Below, piece by piece: positions 38,288 through 50,349 of a stretch of 64,000 nucleotides of DNA. The DNA comes from Isoperla grammatica. Lineage: Eukaryota > Arthropoda > Insecta > Plecoptera > Perlodidae. A program made the position numbers and the translations under genes. Positions within the stretch are counted from its first letter, which is position 1, and each line of letters opens with the position of its first letter. The notes under the pieces are model-generated. The model worked only from the letters and a program-made list of their open reading frames with translations. It made no database searches and was not told the origin of the DNA. The stretch is from contig OX246741.1 in NCBI GenBank assembly GCA_945910005.1, positions 10,836,669-10,900,668 on the forward strand. The letters are read 5' to 3'.

Positions 38288-38569
38288 CACGTGACACCAC
38301 CTGTTGCCGAACACTACAGTATACGTGTTAGATTGTTACTTTACCTTATCCCGATGTATCTCTGTCATATTGATGGTGGAAAAGGTATAAGAACGTACGA
38401 TGAGTGAAGAGAGAGATATATGAGTGAAGTGTTGACATTTCATGGCAATCCTTGATTGTAATTATTATTTATTTTTATTGTAGTATATAAAATGTTGTAA
38501 ATTTGTATTGTAAATGAAAATTATCTCGAATATATAATGTTTATGACATCTCAAAATGTGATTACATAT

Positions 38570-38575
38570 AATAAA
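38570..38575 (+). other. Poly(A) signal of the unrecognised gene
   Basis: AATAAA lies about 285 bases after the TGA at 38285-38287, in AT-rich DNA. It is the first canonical signal downstream and gives a plausible 3' end. Confidence 0.5.
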
Positions 38576-39903
38576 ATGTTGCTATATGTTTAAACTCCAC
38601 AACTGGTCCTCGAGTCAGCCCAAGTTATTATCGTTGTTCTCGTCCTCAGAACCTGAAGCGCTCACAGGGTCCGACCTTGTGTAGGCCCATACACCATATG
38701 GTGTATACACCATACGACATACCGATCCGACCCGCGACCGCACTAGTAGAGCGGGACCACCATTATGTATTTATGTATGCTATGGAAACTTCGGTAAATT
38801 CGCAAACAAAAAGGTCATACGTAATTTGAAAGCAACATTACGTATAATGTTTTCCCACTTTCTGGGAAAATGTATGTAAAATGTATGGAGGGCTCACACT
38901 TAATATTGATCTATAAATTTTTATAGATATTTTTTATAATAGCAATAGAGTAAATCATTTAACAAATTTGTATTACAGTAAAACATAATAAACTGTCATT
39001 AAAAAATTTGATTTTGTTAAGAATTTCAGTGTTGTCACGAAATATAAAAGAGTATGTGAACTCTTTAAAAAAAATCGTTTCTTGCTGCTATAATGACATT
39101 ACGGATCGGCAGCAAGACTATGTACCGTGTTTTAGGGCTGACTGTTATATACTGCAAGATATCTACTACAGCTGCAACTTCAGACGAAGCTAAAACGCCA
39201 GAATATGAAAAATAAAAGGTCAATAAACACAGGTCAGTAGTGTAAAATTTAAAACAACTCAGATTACAACTGATGATAATATGTTCTACCGCTGGCTGCA
39301 CACTAATAGAAATTAGTTGACAATTCAGGTAATATCAAAGATTACAAGTAATCTTTGGTAATATACTAGTTTGAACTAGAGGCGTAGTTGCCTTGATTTA
39401 ATCTTTATATTTTGAACACAGCCAAAGATTCATTAAAATAGGCGTTTTAAATGCATTTATATTTCAAAATTATTTTAAATACCAGTGAATGGCAACAGAT
39501 GATGATGATGATGATAAAGAACATTATCAACGACACTGAAAATTATATATACTGGCCCAGTTATGAACTTCGGATACATATTTTGAAGGGTACTTACTTC
39601 TTTTCACCATAGCAACAATCAATGCGAAGCCTAGGTACCCGCCGTTTATAGTCTACTTGGAGAACTTGCCGCTAGATGCCAATATGCACTGTAACTTGGC
39701 GCACTCTATCGTTGAAAAAGTCTACGTACTTGTCACTGCCCATTGATCGTAAACACTACATACACGGCCTCTGAGATAATTCAATAACAGCTGAGATTGA
39801 CGTTTGACAGAAGAATATGGGTGGGGTAAATATGGTGTTTAGGCAGTTTTAGGACATGTGCTCGTTACACTTTAAATTTAAATTGCACGTATTTATTTAA
39901 ACA
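38576..39903. other. Intergenic between the unrecognised gene and FKBP15
   Basis: About 1.3 kb of AT-rich DNA. It includes the short inverted word ACACCATATGGTGT near 38691 and a (GAT)n run at 39500-39518. The FKBP15 promoter must lie near the right end, but no TATA box or other core element is clear. Confidence 0.4.
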
Positions 39904-42900
39904 ATGTTTGGAGGGGATGACGATGATGATTTCCTGCCTGCCAACAAGTAAGTCATTAAAATATAATTCCAGGATAAGTGAAAACCTGTCTTAGGGACTA
40001 GTCTACTAGGGTAGGCCCTTAGGCCTAGTCCTAAATCAAGGCCATTGTTTCATAACCTAAAACAATTTTGATTTTTACAGTTCCAAATTGGCCTCGTTAT
40101 TTTCTTCAGAGTCTGGTGGTGGAGGTAATGCTTCATTGACATATACGGCACCGAAACAGCCAAAGAATGTTGGGGGTGGTAAGCAGGAAAGTCGATCATC
40201 ATCAAAGACTTCAAGTGGCAGCACTGCATCCAGTACAGCCCAATCCTCTGCATCTAATACGCTGGGCCACATTGTCATAAAAGCTGTTGATACATACAAA
40301 AAACTGTGAGAATTAATTGTTTATTCAAATAAGTAAGAGGCTTGGCACACACAAAGAACTATCAAACTGAGAGTAGCCTCAGAACATGCATGGGTTCTAG
40401 CTATTATCATGATGTGCAGTTGGCTGTATGCCAACCGTCCGTCAAGAGTAGAGTAGTGCTCGAAGTGGGGGCATAATGGCATCCCGCCACTTCTCAACAA
40501 GGCGTATTACCATCCTGCCACATTACGTATGATAATAACACTGAAATGATTAGAATTCGGAAGACACCCCAAAAATAGCTAGCCGTGTACGTGCCCTACT
40601 GGAGTTATAGTTTTTGTATAAATAACTATAGGTCTACTACTCTTGTATTCATCATCCCGCCACCTTTTTATTTCCACTTTGAGCACTGGAGCAGCGCATT
40701 ATTGGACTACATTGGATACAAACTTAAATACGCACATCATCTTACATAGATCTTATTTTTGCAGGGAAGATGGAACCTATCACCTCCAAGGAAAACTGGC
40801 TGCAGCTATACTTGAGAATCCTGCAATAATTTTGTATCAGTTACTACTGTATAAAGGGAAACGACATCATATTTCTAAAACTAAAATAACACCCAAGTTT
40901 CAGTTTATCGTAAGTTACTTGCTTGTAATTAGTGTCTACATCTTTTTTCCTCATGAGAGAGCTTTTTATTAACAACTTGTGCATTTTTTCTTTTCACTAG
41001 TTACAACCAAACAACTGTGGTACGTTCTACGATGACCAAAAGCAGAATTGGTCTCTACATTTTGAACAGGATGATGATGTTGAAGAGTTTGCCAAAGAGG
41101 TAGTAGATATGAAAGTTCCTGTGAAATAATTGGGTGTGAAGAAAATTAGCATTGTATTGTAAATATCCTTAAACACATTCCATCACTTCAAGGTTACCAA
41201 CAACAAATACAGCAATTAGTAGTGAATAGTGATGTACCGTACGAGACTAGTTGAGATAATTTGTGATAGGTTAGTTCTCATTTGTAGACTAGCAGGTATG
41301 GCCCATGCAAATAATATGGTATCAATCAAATTCTGTTCTACGTGCTTACTAAATGTAGGCCTACCTAGGCTATTTTATTTATGGCTGGTATTGCAATGTC
41401 CAGAACTGACTTTATTCCTCGAACTTGTATTTACCATAGCAGTCATAATCAAATACTTTGAAATCAGTTTTATGAGCTATGTAGGCTTTTAACTCATTTG
41501 CTACCGGTACTTAAGTTATTTGTTTAATACTATCACTTTGTGTTTACTGTTTACAGCTACAGTACTTAGTTTTTTTGCTTACCTACCTTTTTACTCTGTA
41601 GCCTACTAACAAAAGTTCAACAATAAAAATAAGCATTTTCTTATGTGGTAAAAAATGTAACTTGGGTTTAGACTGTGCATCAAAATAAATAAATCTACCT
41701 AATTTGTTATCTTCAGGTCTGTAATACAGTACATCATTACCAGTTACTCTACGTATATGTAAATTTATTTCAGATTGGTTTGGCTAGAGGCAATTCCCAA
41801 GGGGGCAACGGAGGAATTCATAATCTCCTCGCCCAAGACTTGTCCACAGGCGAGGGCCCACCGGCAAACGTTGGAGACTCGATGGAAATTTTCTATTCAG
41901 TTCGGTTATTCACAGATCGCAAACTGGGCCAGGTGAGCTGAATGAATGATACCGGTTAGCCTCCTGGTTTGCTGTTACAAGGAAAAACATTATATTTTTA
42001 TTGTTCTTCTTAATATAGCCTACGTAGGCTTTATTATTCTTGGTTGATAAAGTAGTGGACGTGCATTTACTACATAGGCCTACACAAATATGTACACTAC
42101 ATGGGTACCAATCTTTGTGTCGGACAGGTTCATCAATTGATAGTTTCCCATCGTGAAACAATTGAACACGATCGATAAGGAATGTGATCTCCATTTGTAA
42201 TTTAAATGAGACGAACACCAACTAGGTTATGCGTGTGACGTACGTCACACGATGAAATCTCCGTTTTTCCAGATGGTCGAAAACAATCTACAAGCAGATA
42301 AACCCCAGCGGGTGAAAATCAGGAAGAACGTGTGGGAGGAAGGATTGATCGGCGCCACTAAGGGCTCGAAACGGATCATTTTGCTGCCGCCAAACCTCGT
42401 GGTAAGGCTCGATTTTGATTCGATGTAATGATTCCGTGTTTTAAGTAATGTCTCTCTGCGTAAAAGAGAGTGTGTGCGTGTGTGTGTGTATTTTGTCTAC
42501 GGTCTCTGCTTTATGTACGTGAGGGCCGCGCGAACGTTCCAGGGCCCGTGGAAGCGGTCGGTGCCGGCCGACTCTAGCGTGGCCGTCGAGGTCCAAGTCG
42601 GCCGACTGAAACGGTCGCGTGACGCGACGGTCGACAGCGGCGAGAGCGCCGTCGACTTGAGCGCTGACGACAGCGGGGCCGGCATCCGGGCGCGCGGCGT
42701 GTCGATAGCGGACGCGCTGTCGGCCAGCCCCAAGACGAGCAAGGCCGAGATCATATCGCGCATGGCGAGGATGGGGCAGGCGACTCTCCCGCTCAAAGGC
42801 GCCATCACTTGCGACCCCAGCGACACGGAAGACTCCGAGGTAAATCGCCGTCGCTTTTGTGTACTGCTGCGATTAGTCGAACGGTGCCCCGCCAAAACGT

Positions 42901-44290
42901 GACGTTGTAGTGTTCTTGTGAACGCCCCGGATACGATTATTCACTCGAGTGTAGGAATGACTTCGGGCCTTAAAATTAGAATCCGATTCTCGTACGCAAG
43001 ATCCGGTTTCAATAACAATAAAAAAAATTACCAGCTATGATGTACGCCTATTTTGTTCATTTTCCGTACAAAATGACTAAGGAAAATTACGCACATGTAT
43101 TTTATGTAAGACATAGTCCTACATCTGTGTCAACCGGCAATTCACTCAATTAAACAAGTAGCGAATCTCATCCAATTCAAGGCCAATTACGAAGAAAATC
43201 AGTGCCCCCTATCAATATTTTCCACGCTACTATTAAACAACAAAATTGACCGGGTTGCAAAATCAGATCTGGATCTTGATAGAACCAGTTCCGATCTAGT
43301 TAAGGGTACTCGAAGTAATTCCTACTCAAGTGTACTTCTAATCCCTAACTTCCTATTGGTGGTTGTATAGACACAAGCCTTCCTATTGGTCATGAATACT
43401 ATTCTACTGCACGTGCAATGTTCTCCCCTGTCGACATCGCAGCTCTTTAGGATAAGACACGCACAAAAGACCCACACAGAAGATTTTCAGACGTACGGAG
43501 GGGAACCGTCTGACGACGGAATTATAAACGGAAAGTAACAGATTGTTCACGATTTCCTTTCAGGAGGACGCGAACTCAAAGAAGGCGGCGATTGTCTTCA
43601 AGCCGTCTCCCAAGGTTCGGTCCGCCACGACGCCACCTCAGCCACCGCCTCCTGAGAAGAACCATGCCGTGACCATGCCGCCGCAGCAGATGGCGGTGTA
43701 TCAGTCCGTTCCAGCGTGGCTGCAACAGTCTCAGCAGGCCTTTGCGGTAAGCATTGGCGTGCAGAGCGGTCGGGGCTCAACGTACCGTAACACACGAGCG
43801 TTTTCCGTCTATGGTTACAGCATGTTTATCATGATTGTGTGTACAGTAAAAGTACTTCAAGACAGTACCTAGGTACTTTGTCAGTTGAGCTTGAAGTGTG
43901 TGGGAATTTAAAATTTAAAATTCGATATTCCATGTCGAAATTAGGGAATGATGCAGGCCTTGATATTATCAATACCTCAGACAAAAATTACTCACAGTGT
44001 ATTATATTTATATGTTTTGTTGGTATTTGTATTGTATCTGTATGTATTTATGTACTATTATGTTGTGTAAAGGCGGATTCACAATTGAAATAAGAGTTGC
44101 AATAGTGAAATAACAATAAGGTTTAAGCGAAATGGAACATGCAATAACAATGCTATGGTTCACAACTGTCACAGTGGATTGAAATAGTCATAAGAAATGA
44201 TTCAATTCCATTTCTTATTTCAACTTCTTATGACGAACCAATCAGAGCTCGAGAAGAGAAGGCCTACTCCAGTCAAACCGGATATGGTCG

Positions 44291-44361
<71 letters not shown>

Positions 44362-45372
44362 AATGTCGTCGTCGTAGGCTTCTTGCAAGCTTTTTTTACA
44401 ACAATGAAACAAATGAAATGAATCGATGGACAAACATCAAGAGCTGTAAAACAATAAAATATTCTAATTTTGAAAACAAATCTTCAAAACAAACAAGAGA
44501 CATACAAAACTTTCACAACTTGGTTGCCCATCATTAATCGTTTAACTGGTGAGCAGTTACTATCGCCATACCTCGTTTTCTTCATAATGTTGCAATTTTA
44601 TTATTTTGACAGCTCGTTGTTTGTCAATCAGTTCAAGGGCCGGGTCGGTGCTGGGGCTGCGAGTGGAAAAAAGTCGCAGTGCAAAGCCCCATTTGGCCAC
44701 AGCCTGCTACAGGTTTGGAGTAGGCCGTGACTATGGCGTCAGATCCGGTCGAAAAGTGCTCGATTGAAACGCTCTCCTATGGTGAAATAAGGTACTACGG
44801 GTGTGTTGTGAACCAGTTCGTTGTTATTTCACTATTTCACTGATTCTTATTTCAACCCTTATTTCAATTGTGGATCGGCCTTAAACAGTCATACTTTCCA
44901 AGGTGGCTACTTGAATTTTTCATGTCAATACAATGCTTCAAAACATGTTCCAAATATATAGACAGTTTCAGTTTGGTGTTTAGTAGAAAAACAATTATAT
45001 CCTTTTCTTTGCAATTCATTCATTGCAAATTATATTTATTTAATGATACATCTATTTTAATGTTTAATAATATCTAGAAATTAAAATCCTAGCAGAAGAA
45101 AGGAACCATCCTTTTTTTTCACTAGCTGTACATGTTATTACTTGTTTTTTGCTTTTAAGACATCCCACTGGGGAACCATCTAATGTATTTTATCTTATTT
45201 TATTCTTAGTATCAACTTGTTTAACCTTCTTCTAATCATAGGCTACTCAATTTCTTACCTTTATAAAGGCCTATATTTAAATGCCTACCTAGAACTAGGA
45301 TTAATATTTCGATATAAGCATCTTGACGAAACCAATATTTGTATCTTGTACAAGTCGAATGGTGAATAAACA

Positions 45373-45435
<63 letters not shown>

Positions 45436-48400
45436 CATTATTAATGAGATTGTTCCTCATTGTGCTTGTTGGACAGGTAGGGCAGTACGGCATCAGTCAG
45501 TTAGACGGGCAGCTGTACCCGTTGGTTTCCAGCCCGACCGTCGGCAGCAACCACCAGCTGATGGCGGCCGTCCCTTCGACCACCTCCACTGGGATGCCCA
45601 AGGCCACCGACAGCCACCTGTCGGTGTTCCTCTCGGAGGCGCGAACCCACAACACCGAGGTTCGCATCGGCATGGCCAAGGTCGCCGATAAGGTCGACCA
45701 GGTGTTGGCCAAGGTAAGTAGACTGGCTGACTTTGTCAGAGTTGAATAGATCTCTGTTAGTATCGTGGTTTTATTCCCGCTTATAACGCGGAAGGGCGAG
45801 GATTCGAGGCCCGTTTCAGGCTAGGTTTTCTTAACTTCGGAAATTGACTTAAAAATCGGTCAGTATGTTGCTGCCACATAATATGTAAAGTAAACGGTGA
45901 CCTTTTTAGCCATCTAAGCATAGAAGCACTTAATAAGTGATATAAAGTCTCCCACTGACAACCAGTTCTTGTAGCTGAGTGGGTAGACAAAAAGATACAA
46001 TTTATTTAGTTTGATAAAACAAGGGCCTTTGAATAAAATTACTGTAAAACACCCATCAATTGTGTAGAATTTTAGCAACATCCACTGATGACCATCTTTG
46101 TTGTGATTTTATTACAATTTATTAATATATTTTTCTCTCTTAAATGGTATATGTTCCTTCCCTTGCATATAGTTTAATTTTTTGTCTCTGTTTATATTAT
46201 AGGTATAATACGTATATTCCCTATCACTGTTACTACCAAGTACCAACTATATTATTTAGTTTATTAAAAGACCCCTCCTTGCAAGTAGTTTATATACTTT
46301 GGGGTCCAGGTACATTTACTATGTAATTGTTGTCTTGTAACATGTGTGTATGAACAATAATAAGCAATAAACAATACTACTATGGTCGATTATTTTCAGT
46401 TGGACTCTTCGCATACTTTGCGTCCTGCTGGCTCGGGCGCCCTCCTCGACTCGACGACCCTATTGGCCAGTATCACGAAGCTCGTGTCGGACAACGAACA
46501 GCTGCGGACCGAGCTAGCGGACAAGGGGAGCAAGATAGACGCTCAGAACGACCGCATCTACCAGCTGCTCAATACGAACCACAAGTACCTCGAGCAGAGC
46601 AACACGACGAGCGCGGACCAGCGTAATCACGAGGCGACCGTGGCCGAGCTGCGGCGGGACAGGGCGCGACTGTCGGAGGAGGCGGCCGAGCTGACGGCCC
46701 GGCTGGAGCGATGCGAGCGCGATGCCGCGAGGAGGGACGGTGAGCGTGACGCGAAGCTTGCGGCCAAGCTGGCCGAGCGTGACGAGACGGTCGCCAAGGT
46801 GATGGGATCGCTGGTCGAGACGCGGCGCGACAATGACGCGCTGAGGGCGAGCCTAGACGAGGCGACGCAAAAACTCGCCCAACAGAAACGCGACGCAGAT
46901 GAGGAGATCACCCGGTTGAAGGAGGCGAGTTTGGCGGCGGAGCGAAAGCCTTCTGAACCGTCCGCCAGCAACAGACAGGTCTTCGACGAGGTGAAGAAAG
47001 TCATGAACATCGTCTACAAGTCTTTGCACAGGGAATTTGTTAACGGGGAATCGTACCTCGGCGAGAACGTCAGGGAAACGCTGGCGGTGACCATCAGGGA
47101 CATCACGTGCCAATTGATCGAAAAGGAAATGTTTGTGGTGACGGCTCCCACCAAATCTCGGCCGGCTCAGTCGAGCGCGAGCGAGGACCGGCGAGAGAAG
47201 TCACGCCCGACGATAGGCGTCGGAGAAATGTCGAAAGAGAACGTGGTCGTCTCGACGGAATCCAGTTCGAGTACGGTGGACGGCTCGAACCATTCCGGAA
47301 ATGATGTCGAAAGCAAAAGCGTGTCTGCAGGTTATGGCGGAATGCCAAAAGAGTTGTTGGTTTGCCAGTCGGAACCCATCTCGAAACCGGCGGTCAATTT
47401 GTCGTCCGCGATTAACGCCCTACGGAAAGATACCGGCTCGGCAACGACCGCTATCGGCCAGGCTCCGAGAGAGACGTCGGTCGTACCCTCCGAGCCCCAT
47501 TTCAACACCGTGGAGGATTTGAATCCCACGGCGGATGGACCGAAAGCCGTCGACGAGAGCTCTTCGGACGTTACGGCGAACTACGCGGGAGATAACGCGG
47601 GAGACATTCCCACGGTGCCGCTAGCAAAGCTGCCGGGAGAAACGGACTTGTCCGTCGGTCTGGTCTACACGGACAGCGATACCATGCCCGAGTCCATCGC
47701 CCATCTCAGAGTCACGTCAGATCTGTGCGTTCCGGGAACGTCGCCGACGCCGAAAGTGCCGGACAATAATAGACGCGAGTTGAAGTCTGCGGCCGTATCA
47801 GAAGCTGGGGCCAGGCCAGTCGTAGAGCCATCAACCAGTGATGCGTTGAACACTAGTAATCAACAGCAATCAACTAATGAAGAAAATGAAATAGTTGAAG
47901 AAAATTTAAGAGAATCTTCATTGGAAAGGGTAAGAACTAAGAATAACAGAACACCAATAAGGTATACAACTTAGTACCAGCTTACACAATAGTAATAATA
48001 ATTACTATCAATATGAAAATGAGCATCCAAAATAATATGGATATAATAATATATGTAATAAACATCTTCTTAAATGCCACACTTGGTTATTATGCCATTA
48101 TGCTAATAAACGTACGTATAGAATATATAATATCGGGTCATGTATCAAACTACTATAAGGACACGAACATGGTCCCAAGAATTACCTGCAACAAATCTTC
48201 TAGTTTGTTGAATCTATGTTGATTCTGAAAAACAATTCAAATAAGATCTCTTAAAATAATTATTTGATTCATCATGATGGCATAATAGCCAAATGTGGGC
48301 ATTTAGAAAGAAGAAGAAGAAACAATTATTTAATTATTTCTGGTTTTAACTGAATATTTTGACTTGTGGGCAAATTGATATAGATATACCAGTAGGCCTA

Positions 48401-48519
48401 CCGGTAAAAGTAAGTCAGTGTAGTCATTAACTTGAGATGTTTTCTTTCAGAAACCATGGCGGTCGGAACCGCCTCCACTCTTCGATGATGACGAGGATGA
48501 GGATGATTGGCTCAGCTAG
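39904..48519 (+). CDS. FKBP15: FK506-binding protein 15 (WAFL), complete, 11 exons
   Basis: Endosomal protein with WH1-like, FKBP and coiled-coil regions, linked in the literature to early endosome transport and actin. Exons: 39904-39947, 40081-40305, 40765-40909, 41001-41099, 41774-41932, 42273-42401, 42543-42839, 43564-43746, 45477-45713, 46400-47929 and 48451-48519; all junctions are GT-AG and keep frame, giving about 1038 aa against about 1219 in human. The start MFGGDDDDDFLP mirrors the vertebrate N-terminus. The WH1/PH-like domain is at about 77-174 (QPNNCGTFYDDQKQNWS is diagnostic). The FKBP fold is at about 190-291 and lacks the usual catalytic Phe-Asp pair and AYG. A helix follows at about 475-505 (TEVRIGMAKVADKVDQVLAK), then a coiled coil at about 527-690. 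The conserved block EVKKVMNIVYKSLHREF begins near residue 700. A Ser/Thr-rich tail ends in PPPLFDDDEDEDDWLS. Exon 10 is GC-rich compared with the AT-rich introns. Intron 8 holds a MITE and intron 9 a SINE. Confidence 0.95.
44071..44881. mobile_element. Non-autonomous PIF/Harbinger-like element in FKBP15 intron 8
   Basis: 811 bases. Inverted ends read AGGCGGATTCACAATTGAAA on the left and, reversed, AGGCCGATCCACAATTGAAA on the right. It is flanked by TAA on both sides (44068-44070 and 44882-44884). Inside are a (GTT)n block (44290-44361) and a segment of about 165 bases (44466-44632) that is also found, reversed, inside the 60430-61053 element. It carries no transposase. Confidence 0.8.
44286..44361 (+). 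repeat. (GTT)n microsatellite
   Basis: About 25 TTG triplets. Translating it gives poly-Val or poly-Asn, which is not a protein feature. Confidence 0.95.
45373..45437 (+). repeat. (ATT)n microsatellite
   Basis: About 21 ATT triplets in FKBP15 intron 8, 40 bases before the exon 9 acceptor. Confidence 0.95.
45750..46005 (+). mobile_element. tRNA-derived SINE in FKBP15 intron 9 (Asp/Gly-like head)
   Basis: The head contains GTTAGTATCGTGGTT, then CCCGC..ACGCGG, an anticodon-arm-like stem, and a degenerate B box GAGGATTCGAGGCCC. The pattern is close to metazoan tRNA-Asp. After a body of about 130 bases comes the tail CTCCCACTGACAACCAG and GAGTGGGTAGAC, shared with the SINE in SLC35F6 intron 6 and several others here. 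Confidence 0.65.
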
Positions 48520-48821
48520 TTTAGCGATACTATAGATAATTTGATAAATTTTAATTATTTTATAAACTTTAGACATTCTATGCCTAAGAAAACTGTTCCA
48601 TATAATATTTGGCTGTGTAATAACATATGAAGATACATTGTGGAGTGTATCAATAAGTGAGAATGAAGGCAAATATTATAAAGGGAAATATATAAAATAA
48701 ATAGAAGGGAAATATTATACACACTAATAAATTTTCAATGTGTAAGTGATTTGATAGAATTTTGTAAATATTGTATTGAACTTTGGCTTTAGTCAAAAAG
48801 TGTAACTGCTTTGTGATAGAA

Positions 48822-48827
48822 AATAAA
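48822..48827 (+). other. Poly(A) signal of FKBP15
   Basis: AATAAA lies about 300 bases past the FKBP15 stop (TAG 48517-48519), before a foldback MITE that starts at 48978. Confidence 0.55.
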
Positions 48828-48977
48828 ATATATTATGTATTATTATGTATTCACTATACAGTTGGGACATAAAGGTGTAGGCCCTTCTCCAGGAGGATCT
48901 TTGATATTTATTGTTCCCATGGGTAAGTAGGACCTTCAGGGCCTTCCAGTATCATTTGATGCGTAGCAAGAAAATAG

Positions 48978-49209
48978 GGTAATTGTACAGTATCGCTGAT
49001 CGCGTTTCGTACTCACTTTTTTTCGTGGGATGTCAGGCAGCTAGGCCAAGATCGACCAGATACAATAACCCCCCCTAACCGATTTGCGCTCGAAAGTGAC
49101 TTTGCCCGAGGTTAGGGGGGGTTATTGTATTTGGTCGATCTTGGCCTAGCTGCCTGACATCCCACGAAAAGTGAGTACGCAACGCGATCAGCGATATTGT
49201 ACAATTACC
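48978..49209. mobile_element. Foldback MITE with 8-bp target duplication (hAT-like)
   Basis: 232 bases with long inverted repeats of about 100 bases starting GGTAATTGTACAGTATCGCT and closing on TAACCCCCCCTAACC / GGTTAGGGGGGGTTA. The flanks are GAAAATAG (48970-48977) and GAAAATAA (49210-49217), an 8-bp duplication with one change, which fits hAT-type insertion. It lies between FKBP15 and SLC35F6. Confidence 0.82.
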
Positions 49210-49744
49210 GAAAATAATGATAAATCTAAGCAAAGAGGTAATAATATGCCTTCTACACGCTACTTAAATAGCAACTTTAAATGGGTGTCTTATTTAAATG
49301 ACAATTATTGATGACTACACGGAACATGTAATTATAAACATCACTTATAGATATATTCAAGTATAGCGTGTAGTTGACGTGTAAGAACACAGTCTACTCG
49401 CTCAATGCCACAAAAAATTGCAATATGAGAATACGACTATGGTCATACAAGCGTAGAAAGATGCAGGTTATGCAAACTAATCATGATTGATGAATTACCT
49501 GGTCTAAAATCGCAGTACTTGTTTCAAATTCACAACTGTGCACGCAACAAGTTGTTTCTCCCGCCCACTGCCTTCTCTGCTAGGGCCTAGCGTAGATGGC
49601 GCTGTGGTGCGAGAAGTAGGCCTAGCTGTCAACGCCCGCTGTCGTGCTTTATCAGCTGTTTTTGTTTGAGTTTCGGGAAACGTGATTAATGAATGTCATG
49701 TGAATGACATGTCTCACGTAGGGGGTGTCTTCAGCCTTTGTTGA

Positions 49745-50349
49745 TCTCTTCATGTTGTAGCCTAGTACGACGGAAGTAAGTTGGATAGGTCAGGTAAGCG
49801 TTTCAAGAATTAAAGTTTAGATCTAGGCCTAAGCTATTGGTTTATGTATGTCATTTTCACGAGGCTAGGCAAACCACTTTCCTGGCACGCAGAAGCCTTA
49901 GGCCTAGTTAGCGTGGTGTATGGCCTCTAGAGGTCTAGGCCTAATGGGCGTAGGCCTAGGCCTACTGTCAGTCATGTAGCCTAGGCCTAGGCCTGTACTA
50001 AAAAACGTAAACGCAAGGAGGCTAGGCCTATTCGGACTTTCTCATTTTTGTGACAATTATTACGATGCTAAAGGCCGATACACAATGCTCCTGTAGTGAC
50101 GACAACCACATTGGCACGTCAAAATTTGTTTTACACCACTATGCCAATGGCTAGGATGCCATTCCCATTCCCAGAGTATATTATTTTACCTGGTATGGCC
50201 TAGGCCTAGGCTCCTTGTAACAGGCATCTTTGCCAAGATTGAACTTTGAACTCTGTGTTTATATATCAAATCTTTTGTTTCTAGCTTGCATTCCACTAGA
50301 CTGAACAGTACAATTAGATAATAAGTGCGTTGATATTTTAACGGAAAAA
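49745..50349 (+). promoter_or_regulatory. SLC35F6: Probable SLC35F6 promoter-proximal region and 5'UTR with an intron
   Basis: A likely non-coding first exon ends at 49793 (CAG before GTAAGC). A good acceptor (TTTGTTTCTAG) ends at 50284, leaving a 65-base UTR segment before the ATG at 50350. Just upstream of the donor is ACGGAAGTAAG, an ETS-type core (CGGAAGT) often seen near housekeeping start sites. The transcription start itself cannot be seen. The intron between is dense in AGGCCTA words. Confidence 0.45.

Noticed and set aside
42497..42895. Minus-strand 132-codon frame
   Set aside because: It is the antisense shadow of GC-rich FKBP15 exon 7. Similar shadows lie opposite exon 10 and SLC35F6 exon 4.
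44242..44433. Poly-Val / poly-Asn proteins
   Set aside because: They are translations of (GTT)n; the same applies to (ATT)n at 45373.
46382..46399. ATG at 46382 as a separate gene start
   Set aside because: It lies in the intron just before the acceptor at 46399; the long frame is FKBP15 exon 10.
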